Shown here in pieces: positions 1 through 7,211 of a stretch of DNA of 25,394 nt (its first letter is position 1; each line of letters begins with the position of its first letter). The stretch is taken from positions 1 through 25,394 of the forward strand of contig CANFLP010000011.1 in assembly GCA_947447835.1 (NCBI GenBank), read 5' to 3'. Both the position numbers and the translations under genes were made by a program. The DNA is from Bacteroidota bacterium. Its GTDB lineage: Bacteria; Bacteroidota; Bacteroidia; Chitinophagales; Chitinophagaceae. The notes under the pieces are model-generated. The model had not been told where the DNA came from, did not search any database, and saw only the letters and a list, made by a program, of their open reading frames with translations.

Positions 1-891
1 AAAAATAGCCCTAGTGCTGAAAACTATCCAAGCTATATGGCACCTGATGGAGAAAATCCAAGAGGATTAAATGCAGTAAAACTATTAGAAGGCATTGATA
101 AAATAAGTTTAGATGATTTAATTAAATTAGGTTACAATAAACACTTAACTGCATTTGATATTTTATTGCCTTCCTTAATTACAGAAGCAAGAAAAGTGCA
201 AGCAGATACCAACGTTGAAAGAGCAAGAAAAAATTTGATAACACCAGCACTGGAAAAAGCGATAAGCTATTTAGAAAAATGGAATCATGATGCCGACACC
301 AATTCTATTGCACAAACTATTGCTATTCATTGGATGGCAGAAATGTCAACTCAAAAGTATAAAGGCCAGGCAACAACCGAAGAAGAGGGCACGCAAATTA
401 TCAAAAAGTATGAGGCAATGAATGGCTTCACTGTGAATGTAAAATTATATCACTTATCACAGGCATTAAACAATTTAACCCGAACATATGGTAGCTGGGA
501 AATGCCATGGGGTCAAATTAATAGATACCAGAGAGTGAACCCAGGAGCAGCTTTTACTGATTCAGCTTGGAGTATTGCCGTAGCCCAAACATCGAGCAAG
601 TTTGGACAGCTACCTGCTTTTGAAAGCAAAGTGATGTTTACGAATAATACGTCTAGCACAAAAAATAGATACGGTTATTCAGGCAATAGTTTTGTTGCTG
701 CTGTAAATTTTGGAAAAAGAATAGAAGCTAAAACCATTATTACCGGAGGACAAAGCAGATGGGCAAACGACAAACATTTTACGGACCAAGCACAAATGTA
801 TATTGATGGTAATTTTAAGAAAGTGAACTTTTATAAAGAAGATGTATTAGCACATAAAGTAACTTCATATAAACCAGGGTTAGAAAGATAA
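1..891 (+). CDS. Penicillin acylase family protein, C-terminal part (5' end outside window)
   Basis: The reading frame is already open at base 1, so only the last 296 residues are visible. They match the C-terminal beta-chain region of the S45 N-terminal-nucleophile hydrolases (penicillin, aculeacin and acyl-homoserine-lactone acylases). Family features include the PSYMAPDGENPRGLNA segment near the start, a WGQINRYQR segment around residues 170-178, and the closing FTDQAQMY block followed by SYKPG. It aligns in order with the end of the complete acylase at 3798-5888, where FADQRAMYQ precedes TYHPE, so the two are paralogues. The catalytic Ser, signal peptide and autocleaved linker would lie upstream and cannot be checked. 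The expected role is periplasmic amide hydrolysis of an acylated substrate; the substrate is unknown. The 3' end overlaps the convergent gene at 831-1541. Confidence 0.85.
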   Translation, partial: KNSPSAENYPSYMAPDGENPRGLNAVKLLEGIDKISLDDLIKLGYNKHLTAFDILLPSLITEARKVQADTNVERARKNLITPALEKAISYLEKWNHDADTNSIAQTIAIHWMAEMSTQKYKGQATTEEEGTQIIKKYEAMNGFTVNVKLYHLSQALNNLTRTYGSWEMPWGQINRYQRVNPGAAFTDSAWSIAVAQTSSKFGQLPAFESKVMFTNNTSSTKNRYGYSGNSFVAAVNFGKRIEAKTIITGGQSRWANDKHFTDQAQMYIDGNFKKVNFYKEDVLAHKVTSYKPGLER

Positions 892-1541
892 TTGTCATAT
901 AATTTTGAAAGGCAAGCTACTTTGACCAATCCGGCTACATTCTTCACTTCAAAAAGTTGCATCATTCTAGTTCGGTGCCCCTCAATGGTGCGCTTGCTAT
1001 TACCTAATTCAAATGCAATTTGCTTGCTAGGTGCTTCCTGACAAATTCTTATAAGTATGTATTTATCATAGGGTGACAGTTGATTCACTTTGTCTATAAA
1101 TTCAGCGCCATCTATTTTGTCAATTAGCTCATTTACTTTATTTGCTACATGCGTACTAAAATATACTTTTTCCTGTCGAGCCATTTCTAATCCCTTTAGC
1201 CATTCTTCTCTACTTACATTTCTAGATACAATCACTGAAAATCCATTTTCAATTAATTGATACAACAACACTTGATCCTGTTCATTTAGCACTACCATAA
1301 TTGGTATCCTTTTTTTTAATCCTAATATATGTTCAACAAATTGTTGTTGGGTAAAATCAAACATGGCGCTATCTACCACCAATACTTTAGGATTCCCATT
1401 TAAATTGATTGCATTTAATTTGTTTAAATCATCAATAATTTCGGTGTCAATATATGCTGTGTGCTCTTGTACTAACATGGCACTACCTAAAGCGTAAACC
1501 GTTTGTTGATCACAAATAATAACCTGACTTTGCATAAGCAT
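831..1541 (-). CDS. LuxR-family DNA-binding protein with atypical receiver domain
   Basis: This protein of 236 residues has an N-terminal receiver-like fold (about 1-140) and a C-terminal LuxR/FixJ helix-turn-helix (about 154-213, with LSPYDKYILIRICQ, SKQIAFELG and RTIEGHRTRM). Asp57 in VLVVDSAM sits at the phospho-acceptor position. The acidic pair is reduced to a single Asp (D11, followed by Gln), and the conserved Lys is not at its usual place: the segment reads SVIVSRN instead of GYLLKD. Signalling by phosphorylation is therefore doubtful. There is no autoinducer-binding domain. ATGs at 1541 and 1535 are both possible starts. About 20 residues beyond the HTH are encoded antisense to the end of the neighbouring acylase. 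A perfect inverted repeat covers the start codon. No sensor kinase is next to it. The target is unknown. Confidence 0.8.
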   Translation of the reverse strand: MLMQSQVIICDQQTVYALGSAMLVQEHTAYIDTEIIDDLNKLNAINLNGNPKVLVVDSAMFDFTQQQFVEHILGLKKRIPIMVVLNEQDQVLLYQLIENGFSVIVSRNVSREEWLKGLEMARQEKVYFSTHVANKVNELIDKIDGAEFIDKVNQLSPYDKYILIRICQEAPSKQIAFELGNSKRTIEGHRTRMMQLFEVKNVAGLVKVACLSKLYDNYLSNPGLYEVTLCANTSSL

Positions 1542-1574
1542 AAATTAATTACTTAAAACAAGTAATTAATTTAT
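1540..1574. promoter_or_regulatory. Perfect 15-bp inverted repeat over the LuxR-type start codon
   Basis: Bases 1540-1554 and 1560-1574 are exact reverse complements separated by 5 bases (AAAAC on the plus strand). The arms contain the core AATTAATTACTT. The repeat touches the ATG at 1541 of the minus-strand regulator, so in mRNA it would form a hairpin ending in the start codon; in DNA it could be a dimer operator. Autoregulation is an inference. The arms are very AT-rich, but a perfect 15-bp match is still long for chance. Confidence 0.55.
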
Positions 1575-1727
1575 AATAAGCTGATATACAGAGTGCTATC
1601 TTATATAAATGGTCAAAAAATGTATTGCATTTACCCTTATTAAACTATGTGCTAAATGAAAAATGATCCCATATTGCTTCATTTGAATTATTGGCATTAA
1701 ATTGCTAGTATATTAAAAACTGCCATT

Positions 1728-2510
1728 ATGAAAAAAGCTGTTCTGTTTAGCTTAGCCCTAACTACATGTACTTTAGTTGTCAATGCCCAATCAAAATTTA
1801 AAAGTAGACAAGATAGTCTTGAATACGAAGCGGCTAAAACCGAAGAGTGGAATCCAATTCCTAAGTCGGTTACGCCTGGAACTAGTTTTTCAGATGCGCC
1901 TTCTGATGCAATTATATTATTTAATGGAAAAGATATCAATGCCTTTCAAAAAAAGAATGGTGGGGCACCTGGCTGGAAACTAGATGCAGATGGTGCATTG
2001 ACAGTAGTAAAAGGTTCAGGTGATTTAGAAACCAAGCAAGCTTTTGGAGATTGTCAATTACACCTTGAATTTAGAGAGCCTGCTGAAATTAAAGGAAGCA
2101 ACCAAACAAGAGGGAATAGTGGTATTTGGTTTATGAGCAATTATGAATTGCAAATTTTAGACAACTATAATAATCCAACCTATGTTAATGGCGAAGTAGG
2201 CAGTATTTACAAACAACATACGCCATTAGTAACTGCTTGTAAAAAACCAGGCGAGTGGCAAACCTATGATATCATCTTTATGGCTCCACAGTTTAAGGAC
2301 AATGGAGATTTAGCTACACCTGCTAGAATGACTGTATTCTTAAATGGAATTTTAGTGCAAAACAATGCCATTGTATATGGAGGTGTTGAATGGATTGGCT
2401 TGCCAAAATACAAGAAGCATGCGGATAAAATGCCATTTATTCTTCAAGACCATGGCATGGATGGCGGTAATCCAGTTAGTTTTAAAAATATTTGGATTAG
2501 ACCACTTTAG
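1728..2510 (+). CDS. Secreted DUF1080 (3-keto-disaccharide hydrolase domain) protein
   Basis: This 260-residue protein starts with a signal peptide ending VNA|Q at about residue 20. The rest is one DUF1080 domain, a lectin-like jelly-roll fold common in Bacteroidota and Planctomycetota. Characteristic blocks are IILFNGKDI near 62-70, RGNSGIWFM near 128-136, YELQILDNY near 139-147, GSIYKQH, GEWQTYDI, and the closing GNPVSFKNIWIRPL. Family members have been linked to cleavage of 3-keto-glycosides after dehydrogenase oxidation, which would make this a periplasmic sugar-processing enzyme; no oxidoreductase partner is nearby, so the substrate is open. The gene stands alone, ahead of a clear intrinsic terminator at 2551-2580. 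No Shine-Dalgarno is visible before the ATG. Confidence 0.88.
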   Translation: MKKAVLFSLALTTCTLVVNAQSKFKSRQDSLEYEAAKTEEWNPIPKSVTPGTSFSDAPSDAIILFNGKDINAFQKKNGGAPGWKLDADGALTVVKGSGDLETKQAFGDCQLHLEFREPAEIKGSNQTRGNSGIWFMSNYELQILDNYNNPTYVNGEVGSIYKQHTPLVTACKKPGEWQTYDIIFMAPQFKDNGDLATPARMTVFLNGILVQNNAIVYGGVEWIGLPKYKKHADKMPFILQDHGMDGGNPVSFKNIWIRPL

Positions 2511-2550
2511 TACGACAAATAGTTGATTGATAAATTATTATGATAACAAG

Positions 2551-2580
2551 AGCGTCCTAAATTTTAGGGCGCTTTTTTTT
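2551..2580 (+). terminator. Rho-independent terminator after the DUF1080 gene
   Basis: The stem AGCGTCCTAA (2551-2560) pairs with TTAGGGCGCT (2564-2573) with one G-T wobble and a 3-base loop, and is followed by seven more T. It lies 40 bases after the stop and ends the DUF1080 transcript before the next gene. Confidence 0.85.
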
Positions 2581-2621
2581 ACGAGAATTTATAACTAATT
2601 TAAAGCAACGATTGCTTGCTT

Positions 2622-3347
2622 ATGGGTAAAATTCATCCACACGAATTTATTGAAAGCTTTTCACCGTTTTGGTGGGAATGCATTTTAACTGTTGCTTTAT
2701 TAATTATTGTAATTGTTCGTCTTCCATTGCATTGGAAACAATTAAAACGACGCAATTATGATTTGTTTATAGCAAGTATTTTACTTTTAAATACCATAGC
2801 AGAACACTTGTATAATTATAAAATAGGTTATTGGAATCTTCAACAAAATCTACCTGTTCATCTTTGTAGTATTACTAATATTTTATGCATTATTCTTTTA
2901 ATAAATTATAAACAATGGATTGCTGAGCTCGTTTATTACTGGGGTTTAGCGGGTGGCATTCAATCCTTGCTTACTCCAGAGTTTACCATTGGTATGGGAG
3001 GGTATAATTTTTATAGCTATTTTATTAATCACGGTGGACTTATTTTGGTAGTAGCCTATATGATTGTACATTATGAATTTACCCCACGACCTAAATCCTG
3101 GTTATGGGTATTAGGGTATACACAATTAGTAGCTGTTGGAGTTTGGATTATCAACTATTTTGTACATGCAAACTATATGTATCTAAATGAGAAGCCTGCA
3201 GTAAAGAATCCTTTTGTCATTGGAGATTGGCCCTATTATATATTAATTTTGGAAGGAGTTGCTTTAATACACTTTTGGGTATTTTACTTGCCATTTGCGA
3301 AAAGCAATAAAAAGAAAATGCAACAAGAAAGCGTACAGAGTAACTAA
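2622..3347 (+). CDS. YwaF/TIGR02206-family integral membrane protein
   Basis: A membrane protein of 241 residues with about six to seven hydrophobic helices. The family pattern is clear: LPVHLCSITNIL (short loop and helix), LVYYWGLAGGIQSLLTPEF, YFINHGGLI, then NYFVHANYMYLNEKPA and IGDWPYYILILEG. These blocks define the YwaF-like family, whose function is not established. A TTG six bases upstream is in frame, but the ATG at 2622 gives MGKIHPHEF and is preferred. The gene follows a terminator, so it should have its own promoter in the preceding 40-odd bases; I see only a weak TAATTTAA there. It converges on the HAD gene at 3375. Confidence 0.85.
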   Translation: MGKIHPHEFIESFSPFWWECILTVALLIIVIVRLPLHWKQLKRRNYDLFIASILLLNTIAEHLYNYKIGYWNLQQNLPVHLCSITNILCIILLINYKQWIAELVYYWGLAGGIQSLLTPEFTIGMGGYNFYSYFINHGGLILVVAYMIVHYEFTPRPKSWLWVLGYTQLVAVGVWIINYFVHANYMYLNEKPAVKNPFVIGDWPYYILILEGVALIHFWVFYLPFAKSNKKKMQQESVQSN

Positions 3348-3353
3348 ACTTTA

Positions 3354-3372
3354 AGCTTCTACTATAGAAGCT
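3354..3372. terminator. Short hairpin between convergent genes (weak terminator candidate)
   Basis: AGCTTCTA (3354-3361) and TAGAAGCT (3365-3372) form a perfect 8-bp stem with a 3-base loop in the 27-base gap between two convergent genes. There is no continuous T-run on either side, only a T-rich stretch downstream on the plus strand, so intrinsic termination would be weak. Confidence 0.35.
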
Positions 3373-3374
3373 GA

Positions 3375-3716
3375 CTATAGTTCTTCTATTCTTTTTGCTT
3401 TGTCATCAATTACTAGATCAAAGTTGGGCTTGGTTGGACCACCATTTGGACAATAACCCGTGATAATATCATGAAATTTACAGCCCCACTTAGTTAGCTG
3501 TTCAAGGGTTAACCCTTTTAAGTCTCTTTTTGAGCTTTCCCCTCGGCCTGTCCAATAGGTAATATGCCAGCCTTCCTCATATAGTTTATTAATCTTAGCT
3601 ATGTTTTCAAAATTTGGCTCAGCCAATTCGTACACTCTTTTGTCTGTATAAAAGCAGATTGTTTCATCAATATCAATTAATGCTTTCTTTGAACCAAACC
3701 TTTTAGACTCTATCAT
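3375..3716 (-). CDS. Small HAD-superfamily phosphatase of the capsule-biosynthesis type
   Basis: A compact protein of 113 residues carrying the HAD motifs: DIDET (nucleophile D15, acid D17, T19), YWTGRGE with T56 as motif II, K96 before the last strand, and LVIDDKA with D104-D105 as motif III. The pattern of inserted YWTGRG, QLTKWGCKFH and DLVIDDKA blocks resembles small HAD phosphatases often found in polysaccharide loci, but no such locus is visible here. There is no cap domain and no signal peptide, so it is cytoplasmic. The substrate is unknown; sugar-phosphate or nucleotide phosphate is plausible. A TAAATTTG box lies about 30 bases upstream of the ATG. Confidence 0.75.
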   Translation of the reverse strand: MIESKRFGSKKALIDIDETICFYTDKRVYELAEPNFENIAKINKLYEEGWHITYWTGRGESSKRDLKGLTLEQLTKWGCKFHDIITGYCPNGGPTKPNFDLVIDDKAKRIEEL

Positions 3717-3746
3717 TGTTATTTGTTTACTATATAATAATTACAG

Positions 3747-3754
3747 CAAATTTA
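3747..3754 (-). promoter_or_regulatory. Bacteroidota -7 box (TAAATTTG) for the HAD phosphatase gene
   Basis: The minus strand reads TAAATTTG, an exact match to the Bacteroidota TAnnTTTG -7 element, ending 30 bases before the start codon. I see no convincing TTTG -33 box at the usual spacing. The same box in similar sequence (TCTAAATTTGC) occurs upstream of the EmrA-like gene. Confidence 0.45.
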
Positions 3755-3797
3755 GATATAATCTATAAATTACGATACTCAATTTTAAAATACCAGA

Positions 3798-5888
3798 ATG
3801 ACAAAAAAGTTTACCCAGTTTACATTATTGTTTTGTGCTTTAATAACAGCTTCAATTGCCAAGGCTCAGCAAAATGACAATCCCATCATTAATACGCAAA
3901 AAATTACCATTGCAAGAGATGCTTATGGTGTGCCACATATATTTGCCCCAACAGATCCAGAAGTGGCATATGGTCTAGCTTGGGCACATGCTGAGGACGA
4001 CTTTGCCACTATTCAAACACTACTTTTAACGGGCAAAGGGAAAATAGCTACTTACTTAGGGAAAAAAGGTGCTCCAATTGATTTTGTTGTTGGATTATTA
4101 AATACAAGGGCAGTCGTTGATGCACAGATAAAACAAATGGATCCCAAGTTACTTTTGTTAGTTAAAGGATATTTATTGGGACTAGAAGCATATGCTAAAG
4201 CACATCCAAAAGAAGTACTTAACAAACATGTTTTTCCAATTTCAGTTGAAGAATATTTGTCTTCAACTGTTTTTTCAGTTGCAGTATTTTGTGGCGTTGA
4301 CAAGGCTTTACCTAAAATATTAAATGGCACCATTCCTCATTTAGAAGGTTTTACTGGAGAAGGTAGTAATGCATTTGCAATTCACTCTAGTAAATCAGCA
4401 TCAGGGGAGAATATGCTGGTCATTAACGCACACCAACCTATTGAAGGCGCTACCGCATTTTATGAAGCACACTTACAAAGTGAGGAAGGTTGGAATATTT
4501 TAGGTGGATTGTTCCCTGGTGGTCCACTCATTTTTCATGGAGTAACACCCACATTGGCTTGGGCACATACCGTAAATTTTCAAGATAAGATAGACATTTA
4601 CCAATTACAAACAGACAAAGCGCATCCTGGCCAATACAATGTAGACGGCGAATGGCTTACTTTGGAGAAAAGGAAAATTAAATTAAATATCAAAGGCATT
4701 CCTATCCCTATTTATAAAACAGTATACAACTCTATTTACGGTCCTACAGTTGCAACTCCAAATGGGAATTACTTTTCAATGCGCTTACCAGCATTAATGG
4801 ATGCAGGTGCATTGCAACAATGGTATGCCATGAATAGATCAACTAATTTTACAGAGTTTAATGCGGCATTAAAACAAAATCATTTGGCTATGTTTAATAT
4901 AATGTATGCCGATAACAAGGATACCATATTTTATATTTCAAATGGAAAAATGCCTTACCGAAATGCAGATACTTCCTATCATTGGAATAGCACCCTTCCT
5001 GGAAATACGAGGGCAACTTTATGGACAAAGTTTAAACCATTAAGTGAACTTCCTCAATACATTAATCCGGCAAGTGGCTATTTGTTTAATACCAATCACT
5101 CTCCTTTTTTAGCGACAGACGAAAAGGATAATTTAAATCCTGCAAAGTTTGATCCAAATGATGGTTATGAATTATACCATGATAATAGAAGCCGTCGAGC
5201 AAAAGATTTAATTGACCCCTTATCAAAAATTAGTTACGAGGATATTAAGCGCATTAAATTTGACAAGAGTTTACCTGCTAAAATTTTATTTCCTTATGGG
5301 TTTAATGCTGATAGTATGTTTTTAGTAAACGAAAACGAACATCCTCAACTCGCTTCCTTAATTACAACCTTAAAAGATTGGGATCATAAAGCAGCAGTTG
5401 ATAGTAAAGGGGCTTTAATTTACAACCTAGCTTATTATTATGTACCAACCATTATGCAGGGTCGAAAAAATGATAAGCTTACTATAAATGAAGCCGTAAG
5501 TGTATATCAATATATTTATGATTTTTTAATTAAGAATTATGGTCATACTAATTTGACTTTAGGTGATGTACAAAAATTAGTGAGGGGAGATGAAAATTGG
5601 CCACAGGGTGGAATGCCAGACGTTTTAGCAGCAGTGATGTCTGAGCCATTTGGCAATGGCAAACGTAAAATGAATAGTGGTGATGCCTATATTGAATTTG
5701 TACGTTTTCCAAAAAATGGAGGATTGCCATTAATTGAAAGCGTAAATACTTTTGGCGCAAGCATGCATAAAGAAAGTCCGCATTTTGCCGACCAACGTGC
5801 TATGTATCAAGCACAACAAGTAAAAAAAATGACGCTAGATAAAAATGAGGTTTTAAAAAATGCAATAAGCACTTACCATCCCGAATAA
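3798..5888 (+). CDS. Penicillin acylase family protein (S45 Ntn hydrolase), complete
   Basis: A 696-residue precursor with a signal peptide ending AKA|Q at about 23-24. As in penicillin and acyl-homoserine-lactone acylases it should be exported and then self-cleaved before Ser190 in GEG|SNAF, giving a small alpha chain and a large beta chain whose N-terminal Ser is the nucleophile. Other family blocks are NAHQPIEG (about 210), WAHTVNFQDKIDIYQ (about 255-269), YADNKDTIFYISNGKMPYR, and FNTNHSPF. Length fits the family. The reaction is hydrolysis of an amide bond to an acyl chain; penicillin, AHL or other N-acyl amides cannot be told apart by eye. It is a paralogue of the fragment at 1-891. A terminator follows directly and overlaps the convergent gene. 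Confidence 0.9.
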   Translation: MTKKFTQFTLLFCALITASIAKAQQNDNPIINTQKITIARDAYGVPHIFAPTDPEVAYGLAWAHAEDDFATIQTLLLTGKGKIATYLGKKGAPIDFVVGLLNTRAVVDAQIKQMDPKLLLLVKGYLLGLEAYAKAHPKEVLNKHVFPISVEEYLSSTVFSVAVFCGVDKALPKILNGTIPHLEGFTGEGSNAFAIHSSKSASGENMLVINAHQPIEGATAFYEAHLQSEEGWNILGGLFPGGPLIFHGVTPTLAWAHTVNFQDKIDIYQLQTDKAHPGQYNVDGEWLTLEKRKIKLNIKGIPIPIYKTVYNSIYGPTVATPNGNYFSMRLPALMDAGALQQWYAMNRSTNFTEFNAALKQNHLAMFNIMYADNKDTIFYISNGKMPYRNADTSYHWNSTLPGNTRATLWTKFKPLSELPQYINPASGYLFNTNHSPFLATDEKDNLNPAKFDPNDGYELYHDNRSRRAKDLIDPLSKISYEDIKRIKFDKSLPAKILFPYGFNADSMFLVNENEHPQLASLITTLKDWDHKAAVDSKGALIYNLAYYYVPTIMQGRKNDKLTINEAVSVYQYIYDFLIKNYGHTNLTLGDVQKLVRGDENWPQGGMPDVLAAVMSEPFGNGKRKMNSGDAYIEFVRFPKNGGLPLIESVNTFGASMHKESPHFADQRAMYQAQQVKKMTLDKNEVLKNAISTYHPE

Positions 5889-5910
5889 ATATTCACGTTA
5901 GATAAGTTTA

Positions 5911-5942
5911 AATAGTTACAGCCTTGCTGTAACTATTTTTTT
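5911..5942 (+). terminator. Terminator of the acylase gene, overlapping the end of the convergent dehydrogenase gene
   Basis: AATAGTTACAG (5911-5921) and CTGTAACTATT (5927-5937) form a perfect 11-bp stem with a 5-base loop, and T continues to 5942. It serves the plus-strand acylase transcript. Most of it lies inside the last codons and stop of the minus-strand gene that ends at 5916. In the minus direction the hairpin is followed by AAC-rich sequence, so it is not a good terminator there. Confidence 0.85.
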
Positions 5943-7187
5943 GTCCAAAAAGGACCTTGTATCGTATATCACCGTATTAGCGCTATTCATTAAGCTTTTA
6001 TAATCTAATGATTTAAAAAAATCATGTGCAACAGTTAAAACAATGCCATCATAATGAGATAGATTGGTAATCAATTCTATTTGATGATCGGATAATACAT
6101 TTTTCGCATTTGCAAATGGGTCAAAAGCTTCTACTGTATATCCCATTGCAGTTAATTGATTATAGATTTCAAACACTTTTGAATTTCTTATATCTGGGCA
6201 GTTTTCTTTAAATGTAACACCCAATAATAAAATACGAGCTCCTGGTTTATTCACTCCATTTTGATCCAACAACCTCACTAGTTTGTTGGTTACAAAACTG
6301 CTCATTTGATCATTTACTTCACGACCAGATAATATCACCTGAGGATTATGACCTAATTTTTTTGCTTTAAAAGCTAAATAATAAGGGTCCACTCCAATGC
6401 AATGCCCTCCAACCAATCCTGGTTTAAATGGTAAAAAATTCCATTTAGTAGCAGCAGCATCTAACACCTCCTGTGTATCAATACCCATTTTATCAAATAT
6501 CAATGCCAATTCATTTACAAAGGAAATATTAATATCTCTTTGTGCATTTTCAATGGACTTTGATGCTTCGGCTACTTTAATACTTGAAGCTTTATGTGTT
6601 CCAGCTTTAATAATGCTTGCATACAAGGTATCCACAATAGCTGCAATGCCAGGGGTGGAACCAGAAGTTACTTTTTTAATATTAGTTAGGGTGTTTACTT
6701 TGTCACCTGGGTTGATCCGTTCAGGTGAGTAACCACAATAAAAATCTTGATTGTATTTTAAACCACTTTCATTTTCTAAAATAGGTACACAGTCTTCCTC
6801 AGTACATCCAGGATATACTGTACTTTCGTATATTACAATATCTCCATTTTTTAAATGCTTGCCAATCATTGCACTCGCATTTAAAAGTAATTTCAAATCG
6901 GGTTGCTTATTAGCATCAACAGGTGTTGGTACAGTAACGATATAAATATTGGAATGCTGAATAGAACTAAGTTCACTTGAAAAATGTAAGTGACTAGCTG
7001 CTTTAATTTCTATCTCGGTTGTTTGTAAGGTTTGATCTATGCCATTTACCAAATCTGATACCCTTTCTGCATTTGTATCAAAACCAATTACTTTATATTT
7101 TTTACCAAACTCAACAGCCAATGGCAGGCCAACATAGCCAAGGCCAATTACCGCAATACTGATGTCTGATTTGGTAATATTATTCAT
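5916..7187 (-). CDS. Nucleotide-sugar dehydrogenase (UDP-N-acetylhexosamine 6-dehydrogenase, TviB/WbpA type)
   Basis: This 423-residue cytoplasmic enzyme is as long as TviB/WbpA relatives. It has the N-terminal Rossmann motif GLGYVGLP (15-22), the TVPTPVD segment (85-91), ESTVYPGCTE (121-130), the central helix with KSIENAQRDINISF, and the catalytic Cys263 in VGGHCIGVDPYY, followed by a C-terminal UDP-binding domain with GVTFKENCPDIRNSK. It should oxidise the C6 alcohol of a UDP-N-acetyl sugar (GlcNAc or GalNAc) to the uronic acid using NAD+, feeding surface polysaccharide. Glycosyltransferases, epimerases and export genes are absent from the window. It lies 24 bases after the DUF1684 gene and may be co-transcribed; a CAAAGTTA (TAACTTTG on the minus strand) in the gap could be a separate -7 box. 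Confidence 0.9.
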   Translation of the reverse strand: MNNITKSDISIAVIGLGYVGLPLAVEFGKKYKVIGFDTNAERVSDLVNGIDQTLQTTEIEIKAASHLHFSSELSSIQHSNIYIVTVPTPVDANKQPDLKLLLNASAMIGKHLKNGDIVIYESTVYPGCTEEDCVPILENESGLKYNQDFYCGYSPERINPGDKVNTLTNIKKVTSGSTPGIAAIVDTLYASIIKAGTHKASSIKVAEASKSIENAQRDINISFVNELALIFDKMGIDTQEVLDAAATKWNFLPFKPGLVGGHCIGVDPYYLAFKAKKLGHNPQVILSGREVNDQMSSFVTNKLVRLLDQNGVNKPGARILLLGVTFKENCPDIRNSKVFEIYNQLTAMGYTVEAFDPFANAKNVLSDHQIELITNLSHYDGIVLTVAHDFFKSLDYKSLMNSANTVIYDTRSFLDKKIVTARL

Positions 7188-7194
7188 TAGCCCC

Positions 7195-7202
7195 CAAAGT
7201 TA
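7195..7202 (-). promoter_or_regulatory. Possible -7 box (TAACTTTG) before the nucleotide-sugar dehydrogenase
   Basis: The minus strand reads TAACTTTG, matching TAnnTTTG, only 7 bases before the ATG. If used, the transcript would be almost leaderless. There is no -33 TTTG at normal spacing, so co-transcription with the upstream DUF1684 gene is equally likely. Confidence 0.25.
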
Positions 7203-7211
7203 ATGGACTCA

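Noticed and set aside
1697..1939. Minus-strand reading frame across the DUF1080 start
   Set aside because: It lies antisense to the signal peptide of a clear family gene and has no recognisable domain.
4052..4333. Minus-strand reading frame inside the acylase
   Set aside because: Shadow of the acylase coding sequence; composition mirrors the codons opposite and no family is recognised.
6397..6945. Two plus-strand reading frames inside the nucleotide-sugar dehydrogenase
   Set aside because: Antisense to conserved catalytic motifs of a well-supported gene.
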